Counted from the first letter of the stretch, positions 26,070-35,208 are shown. The stretch: 64,000 nucleotides of DNA from Marinobacter vulgaris (GCF_003344045.1 NZ_QFWX01000003.1:372001-436000), one strand, 5' to 3'. Translations and numbers: made by a program. Notes: generated by a model from the sequence alone, not told the origin.

Positions 26070-27194
26070 ATGAAGGCACTGATTCTTGAAGAAGACATAC
26101 TGTTGGCCGACCTGCTGGAAACGATTGTTGGCGGTCTTTATCCGGGTGGCAACGTTTTCGTAACGGGATCTGTGGCGAGCGCTCTGGAGCATTGGAGGGA
26201 AAACGGTGCTGACTTGATAATTACTGGCTGGAACCTGCCGGACGGCTCGGGTCTGGACGTTGCCAGAGTCGTTCGCGAAAAAGACAAAATTTCACCAATC
26301 GTATTGATTTCCGCCCGAACAGACCGGGAGTCTGTTCGTCAAGCCGGACAACACGGAATCAGTGATTACATAATAAAACCTTTCGAGGTGACATTGCTTC
26401 ACGAGAGACTGGGAGCACTCGTTGACCAAGACACTGATGAGCAGGAATTACAGACCGATGTGGAGCAACTGTTACGCACCTCAGTGGATAAGGTCATCCA
26501 GCTTCCTTGTAAGATTGATACAGCCGGCATCATCAAACTGATGCAATTCAGACAGGATCTCTCCCCATCCCAACTTGCTGAGCGTTGGAAAGAAGAAGTA
26601 GCGCTAACATCTCGTCTGCTGGATGTCGCCAACAATGCTTCGTTCAAAAAAACCGGGAGGCCAGTCCGCAATTTACGCGATGGGATTGCAACTTTGGGGG
26701 TGGATATGTCTTTTCGGCAAGCCGTGGCACTGTCGCTGGATATATCCGGACAACTGCGTGATCCCCGTCTTGCAGAGAAGGCCGAGGCATTTATTGAAAT
26801 AGCGAAAAAAGTGGCCTATGAGGCCGAACGAATGGCGACGAGAGTGGAAACAGACCGCTCGGAGATTTACGTTGCGGCACTGCTTAGCCGCGTGGGTGAG
26901 CTGGGAGTGCTCAAGGTGATGCAGCAATTAATTGACCGCAAGGGCTCTATTTCCGACGATCAGGTTGAAAGTGGATTGGCCTGGGCTCCGACCTATGGAA
27001 ATCGTTTAAAGGTACAATGGCATTTGCCCTTGCAGCTAAGGGAACTGATAGGCGCGGTACATGTTCTTCCGCATGCTTCCACCCACGAGTCGATGCTCGT
27101 GATGCGCTCGGCCGGGCTATTGGCAAGAGGAGAGGGCGGGGGGGAAGAATGTTTGCGTCTGCTAAGCCGACTGGGATTGAATGAACACACCTGA
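26070..27194 (+). CDS. response-regulator-like protein with HDOD domain, lacking the phosphoacceptor Asp
   Basis: A 374-residue protein with a receiver-like domain (1-125) and an HDOD domain (about 145-330). The receiver keeps the acidic pocket (LEED, residues 6-9), the conserved Ser (LISAR) and Lys (YIIKPFE), but the position of the phosphorylated Asp is Gly53 in DLIITGWNLPDGSG, so classical phosphorylation is not possible. HDOD domains are HD-like helical folds without metal ligands that act as signalling scaffolds. The protein is therefore likely a phosphorylation-independent adaptor, perhaps binding another regulator. It is monocistronic, downstream of an AT-rich promoter region. Confidence 0.85.
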   Translation: MKALILEEDILLADLLETIVGGLYPGGNVFVTGSVASALEHWRENGADLIITGWNLPDGSGLDVARVVREKDKISPIVLISARTDRESVRQAGQHGISDYIIKPFEVTLLHERLGALVDQDTDEQELQTDVEQLLRTSVDKVIQLPCKIDTAGIIKLMQFRQDLSPSQLAERWKEEVALTSRLLDVANNASFKKTGRPVRNLRDGIATLGVDMSFRQAVALSLDISGQLRDPRLAEKAEAFIEIAKKVAYEAERMATRVETDRSEIYVAALLSRVGELGVLKVMQQLIDRKGSISDDQVESGLAWAPTYGNRLKVQWHLPLQLRELIGAVHVLPHASTHESMLVMRSAGLLARGEGGGEECLRLLSRLGLNEHT

Positions 27195-27220
27195 CGGCTT
27201 TCTCATGATTTACTGTCACG

Positions 27221-28213
27221 CTACCTGGAAGAGAGCAAGGGGTATATTGGCAGCAACCAGGAAATGGGCTCATCCGAGGTTTTACGCCCGGCCCGTTTGG
27301 CTCGTTTCTTGCCGTTAATCGCGTCGTACACGCCCAGTGTCCCCACTTTTATAGGCGTGGTTGGATTGATCACAATCAGCGGGGTGTGCGCTTCGCGCAG
27401 GGAGACCGGTTGATCGAACTTCTTTTCCTTTTCCCATTTTTCTCGACGAGAGTCCCGCTCGGTTTGGGACAGGCGCCGGCGAATGTTCACCATGGGTCGG
27501 ACCACCAGTTTCCGCCTCTGGCGGAGTTCAGTGTTAGAAGGCAGTGACTGCACCCGGTTCAGCTCCCTGGAAATAATCCATTGCCACTGAGCGGGCTCCA
27601 TTCCCTCCGGAGCCGGATCGTTCATGATGTTTTTGATGCGCTCGACAGCCTCGGCCACGGTCACCTTTTTGATCTCGGTTTTCACGCCCCAGGTGAAACT
27701 GAGGCTTTGAATCACGGGCTCCGGGGGCAGGGCAGTGTAATGACGCACAAGCTGGAGGGTCACCAGCATGTGGTGATGATTGTGCAGCAGTTCGAACCGA
27801 TCGTTTCGGGTGCCCAGCTTGGGAATGAGTTCCTTGATCTGGTCTTTCAGGGCATTGGCCTGTGCGATCCGGCGATCGATCATCTCGGCGTTTGTGGTGC
27901 TGCAACGTACCACAATGGTACCGGGTGTCCGGGCAACAGCTTTGGTGGAATGCTCGCCATCGCCATACCAATCGCTCAGGGCGAACACGGCCCGGTCGAA
28001 GGCTTCGGTCCCGGTGAGCAGCTCCGGTTCAATGCGCTGCGGCAGGTCCGTTTCCTCCCCTTTTTTCGGACGCGGAACGACGGCGACCTTCGCCTGGACA
28101 ATGTCGCATCGGCGCAAACTGGACTGAAGATCCGCCACAACGGTCTCCAACGCTTCAATCCGTTCGTTGATTTGGTCGATCGCTTGAAGCTGCGCTGCGC
28201 TGTACTGGGACAT
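27221..28213 (-). CDS. tus: Tus-like DNA replication terminus site-binding protein
   Basis: A 330-residue protein resembling the Ter-binding protein Tus, which traps replication forks at Ter sites. The match is over the central and C-terminal parts: FTWGVKTEIKKVTVAEAVER (Tus FGWANKHIIKN), EPAQWQWIISRELNRVQSLP and LRQRRKLVVRPMVNIRRRL (Tus [20 protein letters not shown]). An N-terminal coiled-coil-like helix (IDQINERIEALETVVADLQS) is present as in Tus. The ATG at 28213 (AGAGG upstream) is preferred over 28354, which adds an unrelated leader. Its presence hints that the window lies near the terminus or on an acquired replicon segment. Confidence 0.72.
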   Translation of the reverse strand: MSQYSAAQLQAIDQINERIEALETVVADLQSSLRRCDIVQAKVAVVPRPKKGEETDLPQRIEPELLTGTEAFDRAVFALSDWYGDGEHSTKAVARTPGTIVVRCSTTNAEMIDRRIAQANALKDQIKELIPKLGTRNDRFELLHNHHHMLVTLQLVRHYTALPPEPVIQSLSFTWGVKTEIKKVTVAEAVERIKNIMNDPAPEGMEPAQWQWIISRELNRVQSLPSNTELRQRRKLVVRPMVNIRRRLSQTERDSRREKWEKEKKFDQPVSLREAHTPLIVINPTTPIKVGTLGVYDAINGKKRAKRAGRKTSDEPISWLLPIYPLLSSR

Positions 28214-28238
28214 AACCAGCCTCTGGTTTGTTTCGATA

Positions 28239-28262
28239 GTTGATAATATACCAACATGCACT
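28239..28262 (-). promoter_or_regulatory. candidate Ter/autoregulatory site upstream of tus
   Basis: Just upstream of the tus-like start the minus strand reads TGCATGTTGGTATATTATCA, sharing ATGTTG with the E. coli Ter core (ATGTTGTAAC), and GTTG/CAAC form an inverted repeat spaced by 9 bases. In E. coli, TerB overlaps the tus promoter and mediates autorepression. Only about half of the core positions match, so this is tentative. Confidence 0.25.
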
Positions 28263-28415
28263 AACAATTCTACAACCGGACACGCCTGATACTCCGCGTC
28301 ATTCCTGCCAACTCTGCCTTCTTTGAAGAAGGTGAGGGCGCATAGAACACCCATGTCCCGCTGAGCCGATAAATACGATAAACCTCAGAATGTTTTACAT
28401 ATAACTCCCGCCACC

Positions 28416-29280
28416 GAACCGCCGGTTTGGGCAACTCCCAACTACCTTGAAGCCCGCATCGACCCTGCGATGCCAGATCGGCAGCCCATGCCGCGCGTGG
28501 ATTTGCGTATGCGTATGGTTTCCATTGGCCCTGTCGCCGTCTTCGGGGCTTCCAATTTCCCGCTGGCGTTCTCCGTGGCCGGTGGTGACACCGCCTCCGC
28601 GCTGGCTGCTGGCTGCCCGGTGATCGTCAAGGCCCATTCCGCTCATCCCGGAACCTCTGAGCTGGTTGGTCGTGCCATCCAGAAAGCGGTAGCGGACGGC
28701 AACCTGCACGAAGGTATGTTTTCACTGATCTTCGGCGCCGGTAACGCCAGGCCCTGGTAGCAACCCGAACGTCATCAAGGCAGCGACCGGTCAGGAAAGC
28801 GATCAGCCTAATCAATGTCAGGCCCGTCTGTTCGTTACCAGCGTTGAGAACTTCATCAATGATGAGCGTCTTTCCGCCGAGATCTTTGGCTCTTCCTCAC
28901 TGGTGGTGAAGTGTAAGGATATTGCAGAGTTCAAGAAGGTAGCCAACCACCTCGAAGGACAGCTGACGGTCACTCTGCAACTGGATGAGCCTGATCACGA
29001 AGCCGCCCGGGAACTTCTGCCGATTCTGGAGGACCGTGCAGGGCGCATCCTGTGCAACAGCTACCCCACCGGCGTTGAAGTCTCCCATGCCATGGTTCAT
29101 GGCGGTCCCTACCCGGCGACTTCCGACAGCCGAACAACGTCTGTTGGCTCCCTGGCTATTCAGAGGTTCATTCGGCCCGTCTGCTATCAGAACCTGCCCC
29201 AATCCTTGCTGCCGGAAGCGCTGAAAGATGGCAACCCGTTGGGTATTCGTCGTCTGGTCGATGGTGAAGATCAGCGTTAA
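28416..29280 (+). pseudogene. aldehyde dehydrogenase (2,5-dioxovalerate dehydrogenase type) remnant
   Basis: Two pieces of an NADP-dependent aldehyde dehydrogenase in different frames. Piece 1 (to about 28757): [57 protein letters not shown]. Piece 2 (about 28820-29280): FINDERLSAEIFGSSSLVV, GRILCNSYPTGVEVSHAMVH, GGPYPATSD. The N-terminal ~100 residues and a central block of roughly 170 residues, including the catalytic Glu and Cys, are absent. It cannot be active. The best-matching family is alpha-ketoglutarate semialdehyde dehydrogenase of sugar-acid catabolism, with no such pathway nearby. Confidence 0.85.
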
Positions 29281-29570
29281 ACGGGCATTTGCCCTCTAAC
29301 ACGGTCCCTTCAGGCTATGACACAAGACCCTGACAATCATAAAGTAGATTATAGCTTTTTGGGTTCATCTCATTTTTCACACAAACACTGCAGGATTTTA
29401 TATTCAGGTAAGCTAGTATTAAATCAGGTCTAATTCCACGTCTTGGTAAACATCATTAGAACGGCATTTGGAATTTCGCAACATCGAGATAGGCTAATGT
29501 TCGATGGTGTTGAAGTCCTTCGGCAACCAGCCTCACCATTATTGCTTCTTGACCAGTTTAAGGAGAGATC

Positions 29571-30110
29571 ATGGCTGGCATCGAGGAAATGATTGACGAC
29601 ATTCTCCGCCGCGAAGGCGGCTATGTTGACCACCCCGCCGACCGCGGCGGGCCTACCAACTTCGGAATTACCCAAAACACCCTGTCCCGCTACATCGGCC
29701 GTGCCGCGTTAAAAAGCGAAGTCAGAAATCTCAGTGAAGACGTAGCCCGCGATATCTACGAAAGTAAATACTTCGAAGGTCCGCGCATCCACCGCCTACC
29801 GGAAGAAATCCAGCCCTTTATTTTCGATTGTGCCGTCAACCACGGCCCGCGCCGGGCGATAAAATTCGTGCAAAGCGTGATCAACCAGGCCGGTAGGGAG
29901 CCACCCCTGGACGAGGATGGCGCCATGGGCCCCAACACCGCCAAAGCCGCGGCCTGGGCCCAAAACACCATGGGCGATTATTTTCTCAAAGCTTTATTGG
30001 AAGAACGGCGCAACTTTTACCGTACCATCGTCGCTGCCCGACCTTCACAAGAAGTTTTCCTCCGAGGTTGGATGAACCGAGTGGACGAATTTGAACAGGA
30101 GGTAGCGTAA
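29571..30110 (+). CDS. GH108 endolysin (N-acetylmuramidase)
   Basis: A 179-residue peptidoglycan hydrolase of glycoside hydrolase family 108, the type used by phages and gene transfer agents. The N-terminal catalytic signature RREGGYVDHPADRGGPTNFG contains the catalytic Glu of EGGY. The C-terminal peptidoglycan-binding segment follows (LDEDGAMGPNTAKAAAWAQ). There is no signal peptide, so release depends on the holin encoded immediately downstream (1-base overlap, TAATG). AAGGAGAGATC precedes the ATG. No other phage genes surround it, making this an isolated lysis cassette. Confidence 0.9.
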   Translation: MAGIEEMIDDILRREGGYVDHPADRGGPTNFGITQNTLSRYIGRAALKSEVRNLSEDVARDIYESKYFEGPRIHRLPEEIQPFIFDCAVNHGPRRAIKFVQSVINQAGREPPLDEDGAMGPNTAKAAAWAQNTMGDYFLKALLEERRNFYRTIVAARPSQEVFLRGWMNRVDEFEQEVA

Positions 30111-30700
30111 TGGCCTGGTGGAGCGCGATGGGCGATATTTTTAGAGGGGGCAAAGAAGTTGTCGAGGTTTTCAAACCCAATGCCACCGAAATAGAGCAAC
30201 ACCGCCACAACGAAGTCATGGCCGACCTCGACCGCGACAAAGCCGTGATGGGGCAATTTGCGGCTGAGTTCGTCGACCGCAGAAATCGCACCTGGTGGGA
30301 TTCATTAATTGACGGATTAAATCGCTCGGTGCGCCCGATCATCACCTTTGGCGTCCTGGCGTTTTTTATAATTGCGCCCTTAAGCCCGGAGAAGTTCCTC
30401 CTGATCGCCGAATCCTACAGCCTCATGCCCACCGGCTATTGGGCCTTGCTGACTGTCATCATCGGTTTTTACTTTGGCGGGCGCATGCAACTAAAATCCC
30501 AGGATATGGCGGTAAGAAAAGACGCCGTGCAGGCCGCCAAAAACCTGGTCGTGATGCGCAGGGAATTTCGGCAATTGGAGGAGCAGGATGATACTAAGGA
30601 ATCGAAAATCTTCGAAGCCGCCATAGCCGAACAGAGAACGCGGCCGAGGAATAAAGTGGTTGCGGAGTGGTTGGCGCTGAGGAAGCCAGTGAATGATTGA
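30110..30700 (+). CDS. 3TM-type holin
   Basis: A 196-residue membrane protein of the holin_3TMs type. A charged N-terminal region (1-70) is followed by hydrophobic segments at about 74-95 (VRPIITFGVLAFFIIAPL) and 112-130 (YWALLTVIIGFYFGG), then a long charged helical tail. A holin would permeabilise the inner membrane and let the GH108 endolysin reach the wall. The 1-base overlap with the endolysin gene gives translational coupling. The same holin/GH108 pairing occurs in gene transfer agent lysis cassettes of Rhodobacterales, from general knowledge. Confidence 0.8.
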   Translation: MAWWSAMGDIFRGGKEVVEVFKPNATEIEQHRHNEVMADLDRDKAVMGQFAAEFVDRRNRTWWDSLIDGLNRSVRPIITFGVLAFFIIAPLSPEKFLLIAESYSLMPTGYWALLTVIIGFYFGGRMQLKSQDMAVRKDAVQAAKNLVVMRREFRQLEEQDDTKESKIFEAAIAEQRTRPRNKVVAEWLALRKPVND

Positions 30701-30729
30701 ACGGAGGCTCGCCTGCTTGTTTCTATCTA

Positions 30730-31497
30730 CTAATACTCGTCTTCCGGATCGGTCGCCAACCCGGAACGGGCAACGCTGCGCGCGATCACGACGACAGAAC
30801 AGCCGATAATAAAGGCAACGACAAAGCACACGAACGACAATCTGGCCACAGTGGTCCAGGAAATTGAAGCCGAAAAACCCGTGCCCATACCATGGTGCAC
30901 CATGAGGCTGATCCACAGGCCCGCCACCAACACCAGGCCCAACATGATGCCATCGCCTAGACGGACGTTCATGCCTTTGAATTTCTGGGTTAGCGGATTT
31001 AGGTGGCTCAACGCAGCGATACCCATGGCAAGCACGGAGGGAAGGATGGACCAAGGCATCCTATCGCTCAAGTTATCGGAGACGAATACGAAGTCGTGCA
31101 GCTGCTGTGCGAGAGTCTGGGTGCCATCGAGGCTGACTTCCATTAGCGCTGTCACGACAAGCCATGTCAGCCAGCCCAGCATCCCGGCCAACAAGTACCA
31201 GCCCCAAGGCGTTTCGCTCTTCATCATCAGGCGCCGACTGGAACCGATCAACGAGCCACACAGAGCGGAGCCGGCATAAATGGTCGCAATTCTTGTGGTG
31301 AGCGCGAATGGAGACTCCCCACCCCGGCCAGTCAAGACGAATGAGCTATAAAGCACCACAAACGCGCCAATGAACACGGTCGCCAGCAGCAGGATTATCT
31401 TGTGGATTGTCAGTTCGCGAAAACAGCCAAGTCCTTTGAACCCAGCTTCCGTCAGTTGTTCGAGCCTTTTTCCAGCGGACGAACCGGAATAGATCAC
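30730..31497 (-). CDS. membrane protein, C-terminal part of a frameshifted gene
   Basis: 255 codons with about six hydrophobic segments (for example IILLLATVFIGAFVVLYSSF, WGWYLLAGMLGWLTWLVV, ARLSFVCFVVAFIIGC). The apparent GTG start at 31497 has no ribosome site and lies 150 bases inside the upstream ORF. Shifting one base near 31520 joins ADYKKLMSARLV to SIAAHLVIYSGSSAGKRLEQ, so this is best read as the second half of one protein of about 530 residues with the ORF at 31346-32350. Function unknown. Confidence 0.55.
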   Translation of the reverse strand: MIYSGSSAGKRLEQLTEAGFKGLGCFRELTIHKIILLLATVFIGAFVVLYSSFVLTGRGGESPFALTTRIATIYAGSALCGSLIGSSRRLMMKSETPWGWYLLAGMLGWLTWLVVTALMEVSLDGTQTLAQQLHDFVFVSDNLSDRMPWSILPSVLAMGIAALSHLNPLTQKFKGMNVRLGDGIMLGLVLVAGLWISLMVHHGMGTGFSASISWTTVARLSFVCFVVAFIIGCSVVVIARSVARSGLATDPEDEY

Positions 31498-32350
31498 CAG
31501 ATGTGCAGCAATCGACGAGACGGGCCGACATCAGTTTTTTGTAGTCTGCAATGATGTACTGTGAAACCAGCTTGGTAGTGCGATTGAGCTCTTCCGAGGT
31601 CAAGATCAGCGCCGCCGGCTTGTCATTGTCGATGTGCTGCCCGATCTCCTGATAGGTTTCGGCCGATAGTTTCAGACGCAACAAATGCAGTGCCACGCCG
31701 GTTCGGCGTTTATGTTCCTGACGCAGCTCGGCGATCTGTGCCATGCGCCGCGTATCGTTGTCCTCGGCCGCGCAGGCTTCGCAGAAGCGAATCAATGTGG
31801 AGACCTTGCGCCACAGGGTTATCGGATCACCGGAATGCAGGTCTGGAGGCTCTTCAAGAGGGTTGGATACGAACACATCGAAGTCTTCCATCATCTTGAA
31901 GTTGGCGGTGAACTCTGCCTTTGACGGCGCGAACTCGTTATTTTCCAGCAGCATTTTCAAATGCGTGAAGTCTTCTTCCAGGTGCTGCGCGCTCAACAAC
32001 CGATCGACGATAAACTTGTCGAGCCGGTGGAAGAAACGGATATCGTGTGCCTTATACAATAACGCTGCTGAGAGAAGCGGCGGAGTGACTTCTGGTGAGC
32101 CTTCTAAAAAGTCCTTCAGATCACTCTGGAATTTCTCGGCGAGTTGGTCGACGATCTCTGTCGAGATCAGCAACATAATAATAATCGCCACCACGAACAA
32201 TAAGAGGTAGTAACCGGAATAGGCAAGCGCCACCAGCCAGTAGAACTTGAGCCGCTCGCGATACGGCGCAGAGATGTCGTAAAAACGAAATTGCGACCAT
32301 ATGAAGATGAATATTGCGCAGGCAACGTAAAAGACACTCACCGTATTCAT
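31346..32350 (-). CDS. membrane protein, N-terminal part of a frameshifted gene
   Basis: Starts at an ATG with AGGAGAA upstream and has two N-terminal transmembrane segments (YVACAIFIFIWSQF and FYWLVALAYSGYYLLLFVVA) followed by a cytosolic helical region to about residue 280. After residue ~280 the frame reads low-complexity sequence (CCTSGDLFRFVRWKKARTTD) that is antisense-like to the true continuation in the other frame. Probably a single gene 30730-32350 damaged by a 1-base indel around 31510-31530, or a sequencing error. I know no family for it. Confidence 0.55.
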   Translation of the reverse strand: MNTVSVFYVACAIFIFIWSQFRFYDISAPYRERLKFYWLVALAYSGYYLLLFVVAIIIMLLISTEIVDQLAEKFQSDLKDFLEGSPEVTPPLLSAALLYKAHDIRFFHRLDKFIVDRLLSAQHLEEDFTHLKMLLENNEFAPSKAEFTANFKMMEDFDVFVSNPLEEPPDLHSGDPITLWRKVSTLIRFCEACAAEDNDTRRMAQIAELRQEHKRRTGVALHLLRLKLSAETYQEIGQHIDNDKPAALILTSEELNRTTKLVSQYIIADYKKLMSARLVDCCTSGDLFRFVRWKKARTTDGSWVQRTWLFSRTDNPQDNPAAGDRVHWRVCGAL

Positions 32351-32668
32351 CGTGAGATTCTCCTGAACTCTTTACCAGCCAGCTCGCTACCGAGGATCGG
32401 GAAAGGGCAGCGCTTGCTGGTTGTCGTCGCAAGAGGAAAGTCGGCGACCGCTCACAGCCACCGTTACCGACACATCTCCCTGTTGCCCGTGTGTGTAGTC
32501 CTGCGGTTTCACGCTTAATCAAAGAAAGAGTAGACCAAGGAGGCAACCCCAACTATACGGAACACAAATCTTATTCGTCTTACTTCTGCCGACCGAGTGT
32601 ATGCGTCCGGTGATCCCATCTTGAGTCAGGCGCTGCCTCCGTCGGGATAGTGTCCACTTATTTTCTAG
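32351..32668. other. intergenic region between membrane-protein gene and IS66 remnant
   Basis: 318 bases without a recognisable gene. A small inverted repeat GTCCAC/GTGGAC at about 32652-32672 marks the left edge of the IS66 remnant. The left side holds the promoter of the minus-strand membrane gene. Confidence 0.4.
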
Positions 32669-33049
32669 TGGACCAAAGACCTGCCGCCGGATAAGCGCCG
32701 GGAAATCCGACAAACCAAAGCCAAAGCACTGGATTACAGCCTCAAACGTTGGGCAGCGCTGACGCGCTACTTGGACGATAGCGCTGTGCCCATCGACAAC
32801 AATTGGGTAGAAAACCAGATCCGGCCCTGGGCGTTGGGTCGTTCCAACTGGCTGTTTGCGGGGTCGCTGCGCAGCGGTCAGCGTGCGGCTGCGGTCATGA
32901 GCCTGATCCAGTCGGCCAAGCTGAACGGGCACGATCCTTATGCCTACCTGAAGGATGTGCTGACTCGCCTGCCGATGCAGAAGAATAACTCCATCGCTGA
33001 ACTGTTGCCCCAAAACTGGAAGCTTGCCGCAGCTAAAAAAGAACTCTAA
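32669..33049 (+). mobile_element. IS66-family transposase (TnpC) C-terminal fragment
   Basis: Open frame reading DKRREIRQTKAKALDYSLKR and VPIDNNWVENQIRPWALGRS, then NWLFAGSLRSGQRAAAVMSL and HDPYAYLKDVLTRLP, which is the C-terminal end of an IS66 transposase, including the DNN-E motif region with the catalytic Glu (NxxEN). The first three quarters of the gene and tnpA/tnpB are absent, and a TAG closes the frame upstream, so the element is dead. It abuts the VIT gene, with the two stops 3 bases apart. Confidence 0.88.
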
Positions 33050-33052
33050 TGG

Positions 33053-33805
33053 TCATTCACCTAGCAACCCATGTGCGAAATAGCCGGTAGCAAAAGCTAA
33101 TCCAGCTGCGGCTGTACCCATTAACAATGTACGTAATCCTGATCGCCAAACTGGCACACGATATACCGCGCTCTTAAGCATGCCGATACCTAAAAACACC
33201 AACCCTGCGACACAAAGACTGGACAGGAATTGAGTTGTGCTACTGAACCCTGGTAGAGCGTAGGGCAATAGAGGCAAAGCTCCGATCAAAAGGAATGCAG
33301 CGAAGGTAGTCAGCGCCGATCGCAAAGGGCTCACTCCAGCACCAGAGAGCCCATATTCTTCTCGTAACATTGTAGAGACCCAGACTTCCGGGTCATGGCA
33401 TAGAGCTTCGACTACCTGTTCAAGCAGCTCTCCTTCAAACCCCTTCGCTTGGAACAGTTGGCGAATCTCTTCTCGCTCACCTTCTGGTACCAAGGCGATA
33501 TGTCGATGCTCGATCTGTTCAGTATTAGCAATCTGAGCCAATTGCGCCTGGCCAGCCTCATAATTGCTCACCGCCATGCTGAAGCCATCAGCAGCCAGGT
33601 TGGCGAAACCCAGGACTAATGCTATTTGTGGCGAGAAGCCCGCACCGAAAGCACCGGATACCACTGCAAAGGTAGTGACACAGCCATCAATGCCTCCGAG
33701 TACAGCATCAGGTAGAGTCGATGCTCGCATTGGCTTTGCCAGCCGGGCGCGCACCGCCTCGGGTTGGTGCTCATCCAGAAGCTCCTCGCGGCTGGGAGTC
33801 GGCAT
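33053..33805 (-). CDS. VIT1/CCC1 family (iron/manganese transporter-like) membrane protein
   Basis: A 250-residue member of the VIT1/CCC1 transporter family, which moves Fe2+ or Mn2+ across membranes. It has five hydrophobic segments with a cytosolic metal-binding hairpin between TM2 and TM3 (about 100-145: EREEIRQLFQAKGFEGELLE). The signature DAVLGGIDGCVTTFAVVSGA precedes it, and AADGFSMAVSNYEAG is the conserved TM2 end. The start at 33805 is fixed by a perfect CAGGAGGTGAAC site. Monocistronic and intact within a region of broken genes; possibly a cargo gene of the accessory zone. Confidence 0.87.
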   Translation of the reverse strand: MPTPSREELLDEHQPEAVRARLAKPMRASTLPDAVLGGIDGCVTTFAVVSGAFGAGFSPQIALVLGFANLAADGFSMAVSNYEAGQAQLAQIANTEQIEHRHIALVPEGEREEIRQLFQAKGFEGELLEQVVEALCHDPEVWVSTMLREEYGLSGAGVSPLRSALTTFAAFLLIGALPLLPYALPGFSSTTQFLSSLCVAGLVFLGIGMLKSAVYRVPVWRSGLRTLLMGTAAAGLAFATGYFAHGLLGE

Positions 33806-33897
33806 GTTCACCTCCTGTGGTCCGGATAAATAACCATAAGAGTATATGCATAAACAGGATATCGGGCGGATACAAAGTGTGGAGTGGCCCCCCACTA

Positions 33898-35208
33898 TCA
33901 TACATCCGCGCTCTTTGACTCATCCGGGGAGGTGGCGCTTTGGTTGGTTTCAGTTACGGGATCGGGGACGGTCCGTGGCTCCAGTTCAAACACTTTCGGG
34001 GTTGAGGAAGGCAGGTTGGTGTAAGCGCCCTTATCGACAATGGCAACTCGTGCATGGCGGTGAACATCCAGTAGGCAGTACGCGCCAGTCAGCGCCAGAG
34101 CTACCATGGTCACCAGGAAACCAGATAACGGCCCCATGGCAAGGGCAACGCCGCCGGCAACAGCGGGTCCCGCCGCCGCACCTATGCCATACCCCAACAG
34201 TAGGCCGGCACCGATATCAGTAGTATCGGTGGGCGTCCCGACGCGGTCGTTGGCATGGGCGAGGGCGAGGGGGTAAAGCGCGTACAGAATACCGTGGAGA
34301 CCCGCCAGCAGGCAGTAGATCGCGACCAATCCCAGGCTCTGGCCCCAGATGAGCGTGAGTGCGAAACTGGCGCTGACCAGTATTGCGCCGGACATTACCC
34401 GGCGGCGCTCGTAATGGTCGGATAGCGTTCCCAGGGGCCATTGCAAAATCAGGCCAAGGATAACGGGCACGCTCATCATCAGCGCGACGCCGGACGTGTC
34501 AAGACCCAACGAGAGCGCGTAGATCGGCCCCAGTGCGGTAAGGGAGCCCCCCGAAAAGCCGGCCGCAGTGGCAGTTGCCAGACTGACTGGAGAGACGTTT
34601 ATGAGGTGTTGCCAGCTGGCGGGGGCACGGGTGGGTATTGCCGGCGCGTCAGTGCGCCAGAACAGTACCGGCACCGCTGCCAGGCACAAAGCGATTGCGG
34701 CCACGCTGAATGGTTGCCAAATCGTGTCTGGCAAGAAGGTCAGAAACAGTGGCCCGATGCCAATGCCTCCGTAAACTGCGAGGGTGTAGACCGCAAGCAC
34801 CCGTCCGCGTGCCTCCGGGCCGGAGGCACTGACCAACCAGGCTTCAACCACAACTGCTACGGCGGCAATACTGGCGCCGTGCAGTAGTCGGATCATTCCC
34901 CAGAACCAGAGGGCGTCAATCAGCGCAAGGGACAGCACGGCAAAGATGACAATACCTAACAGGCCACCAAATGCGCGGATATGGCCGACGCGCCGGATGA
35001 GCAGCGGGCCCAGAAAAGCACCCAGGCCGAACCCCACGAAATAACAGGCTGTGACAAAACCTGAGGCAGAGCCACTGGCGAGTCGAAGCGGAACCAGCGT
35101 ATGAGTTAACCCTTGGCTTACGTACATCACCACGGTTGCCAGCAATAGAACCGCCAACGATGCGAGTTTTGGTGCAACTCGGTGGTGCGTCCTATCCTCT
35201 TGTTTCAT
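33898..35208 (-). CDS. MFS transporter, YcaD-like
   Basis: A 436-residue major facilitator with 12 predicted helices. Features include GLTHTLVPLRLASGSASGFV in helix 1, the loop LLIRRVGHIRAFGG, WPLGTLSDHYERRRVM at the helix 8-9 loop (a DxxxRR motif) and a hydrophilic C-terminal tail of about 45 residues. It is similar in pattern to the YcaD group, whose substrates are unknown. The ATG at 35208 is preferred to a TTG two codons earlier. It starts 93 bases beyond the VIT gene on the same strand, with a separate promoter likely. Confidence 0.82.
   Translation of the reverse strand: MKQEDRTHHRVAPKLASLAVLLLATVVMYVSQGLTHTLVPLRLASGSASGFVTACYFVGFGLGAFLGPLLIRRVGHIRAFGGLLGIVIFAVLSLALIDALWFWGMIRLLHGASIAAVAVVVEAWLVSASGPEARGRVLAVYTLAVYGGIGIGPLFLTFLPDTIWQPFSVAAIALCLAAVPVLFWRTDAPAIPTRAPASWQHLINVSPVSLATATAAGFSGGSLTALGPIYALSLGLDTSGVALMMSVPVILGLILQWPLGTLSDHYERRRVMSGAILVSASFALTLIWGQSLGLVAIYCLLAGLHGILYALYPLALAHANDRVGTPTDTTDIGAGLLLGYGIGAAAGPAVAGGVALAMGPLSGFLVTMVALALTGAYCLLDVHRHARVAIVDKGAYTNLPSSTPKVFELEPRTVPDPVTETNQSATSPDESKSADV

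Noticed and set aside
27581..28243. Plus-strand ORF of 220 codons over tus
   Set aside because: Antisense to the Tus-like gene; no ribosome site.
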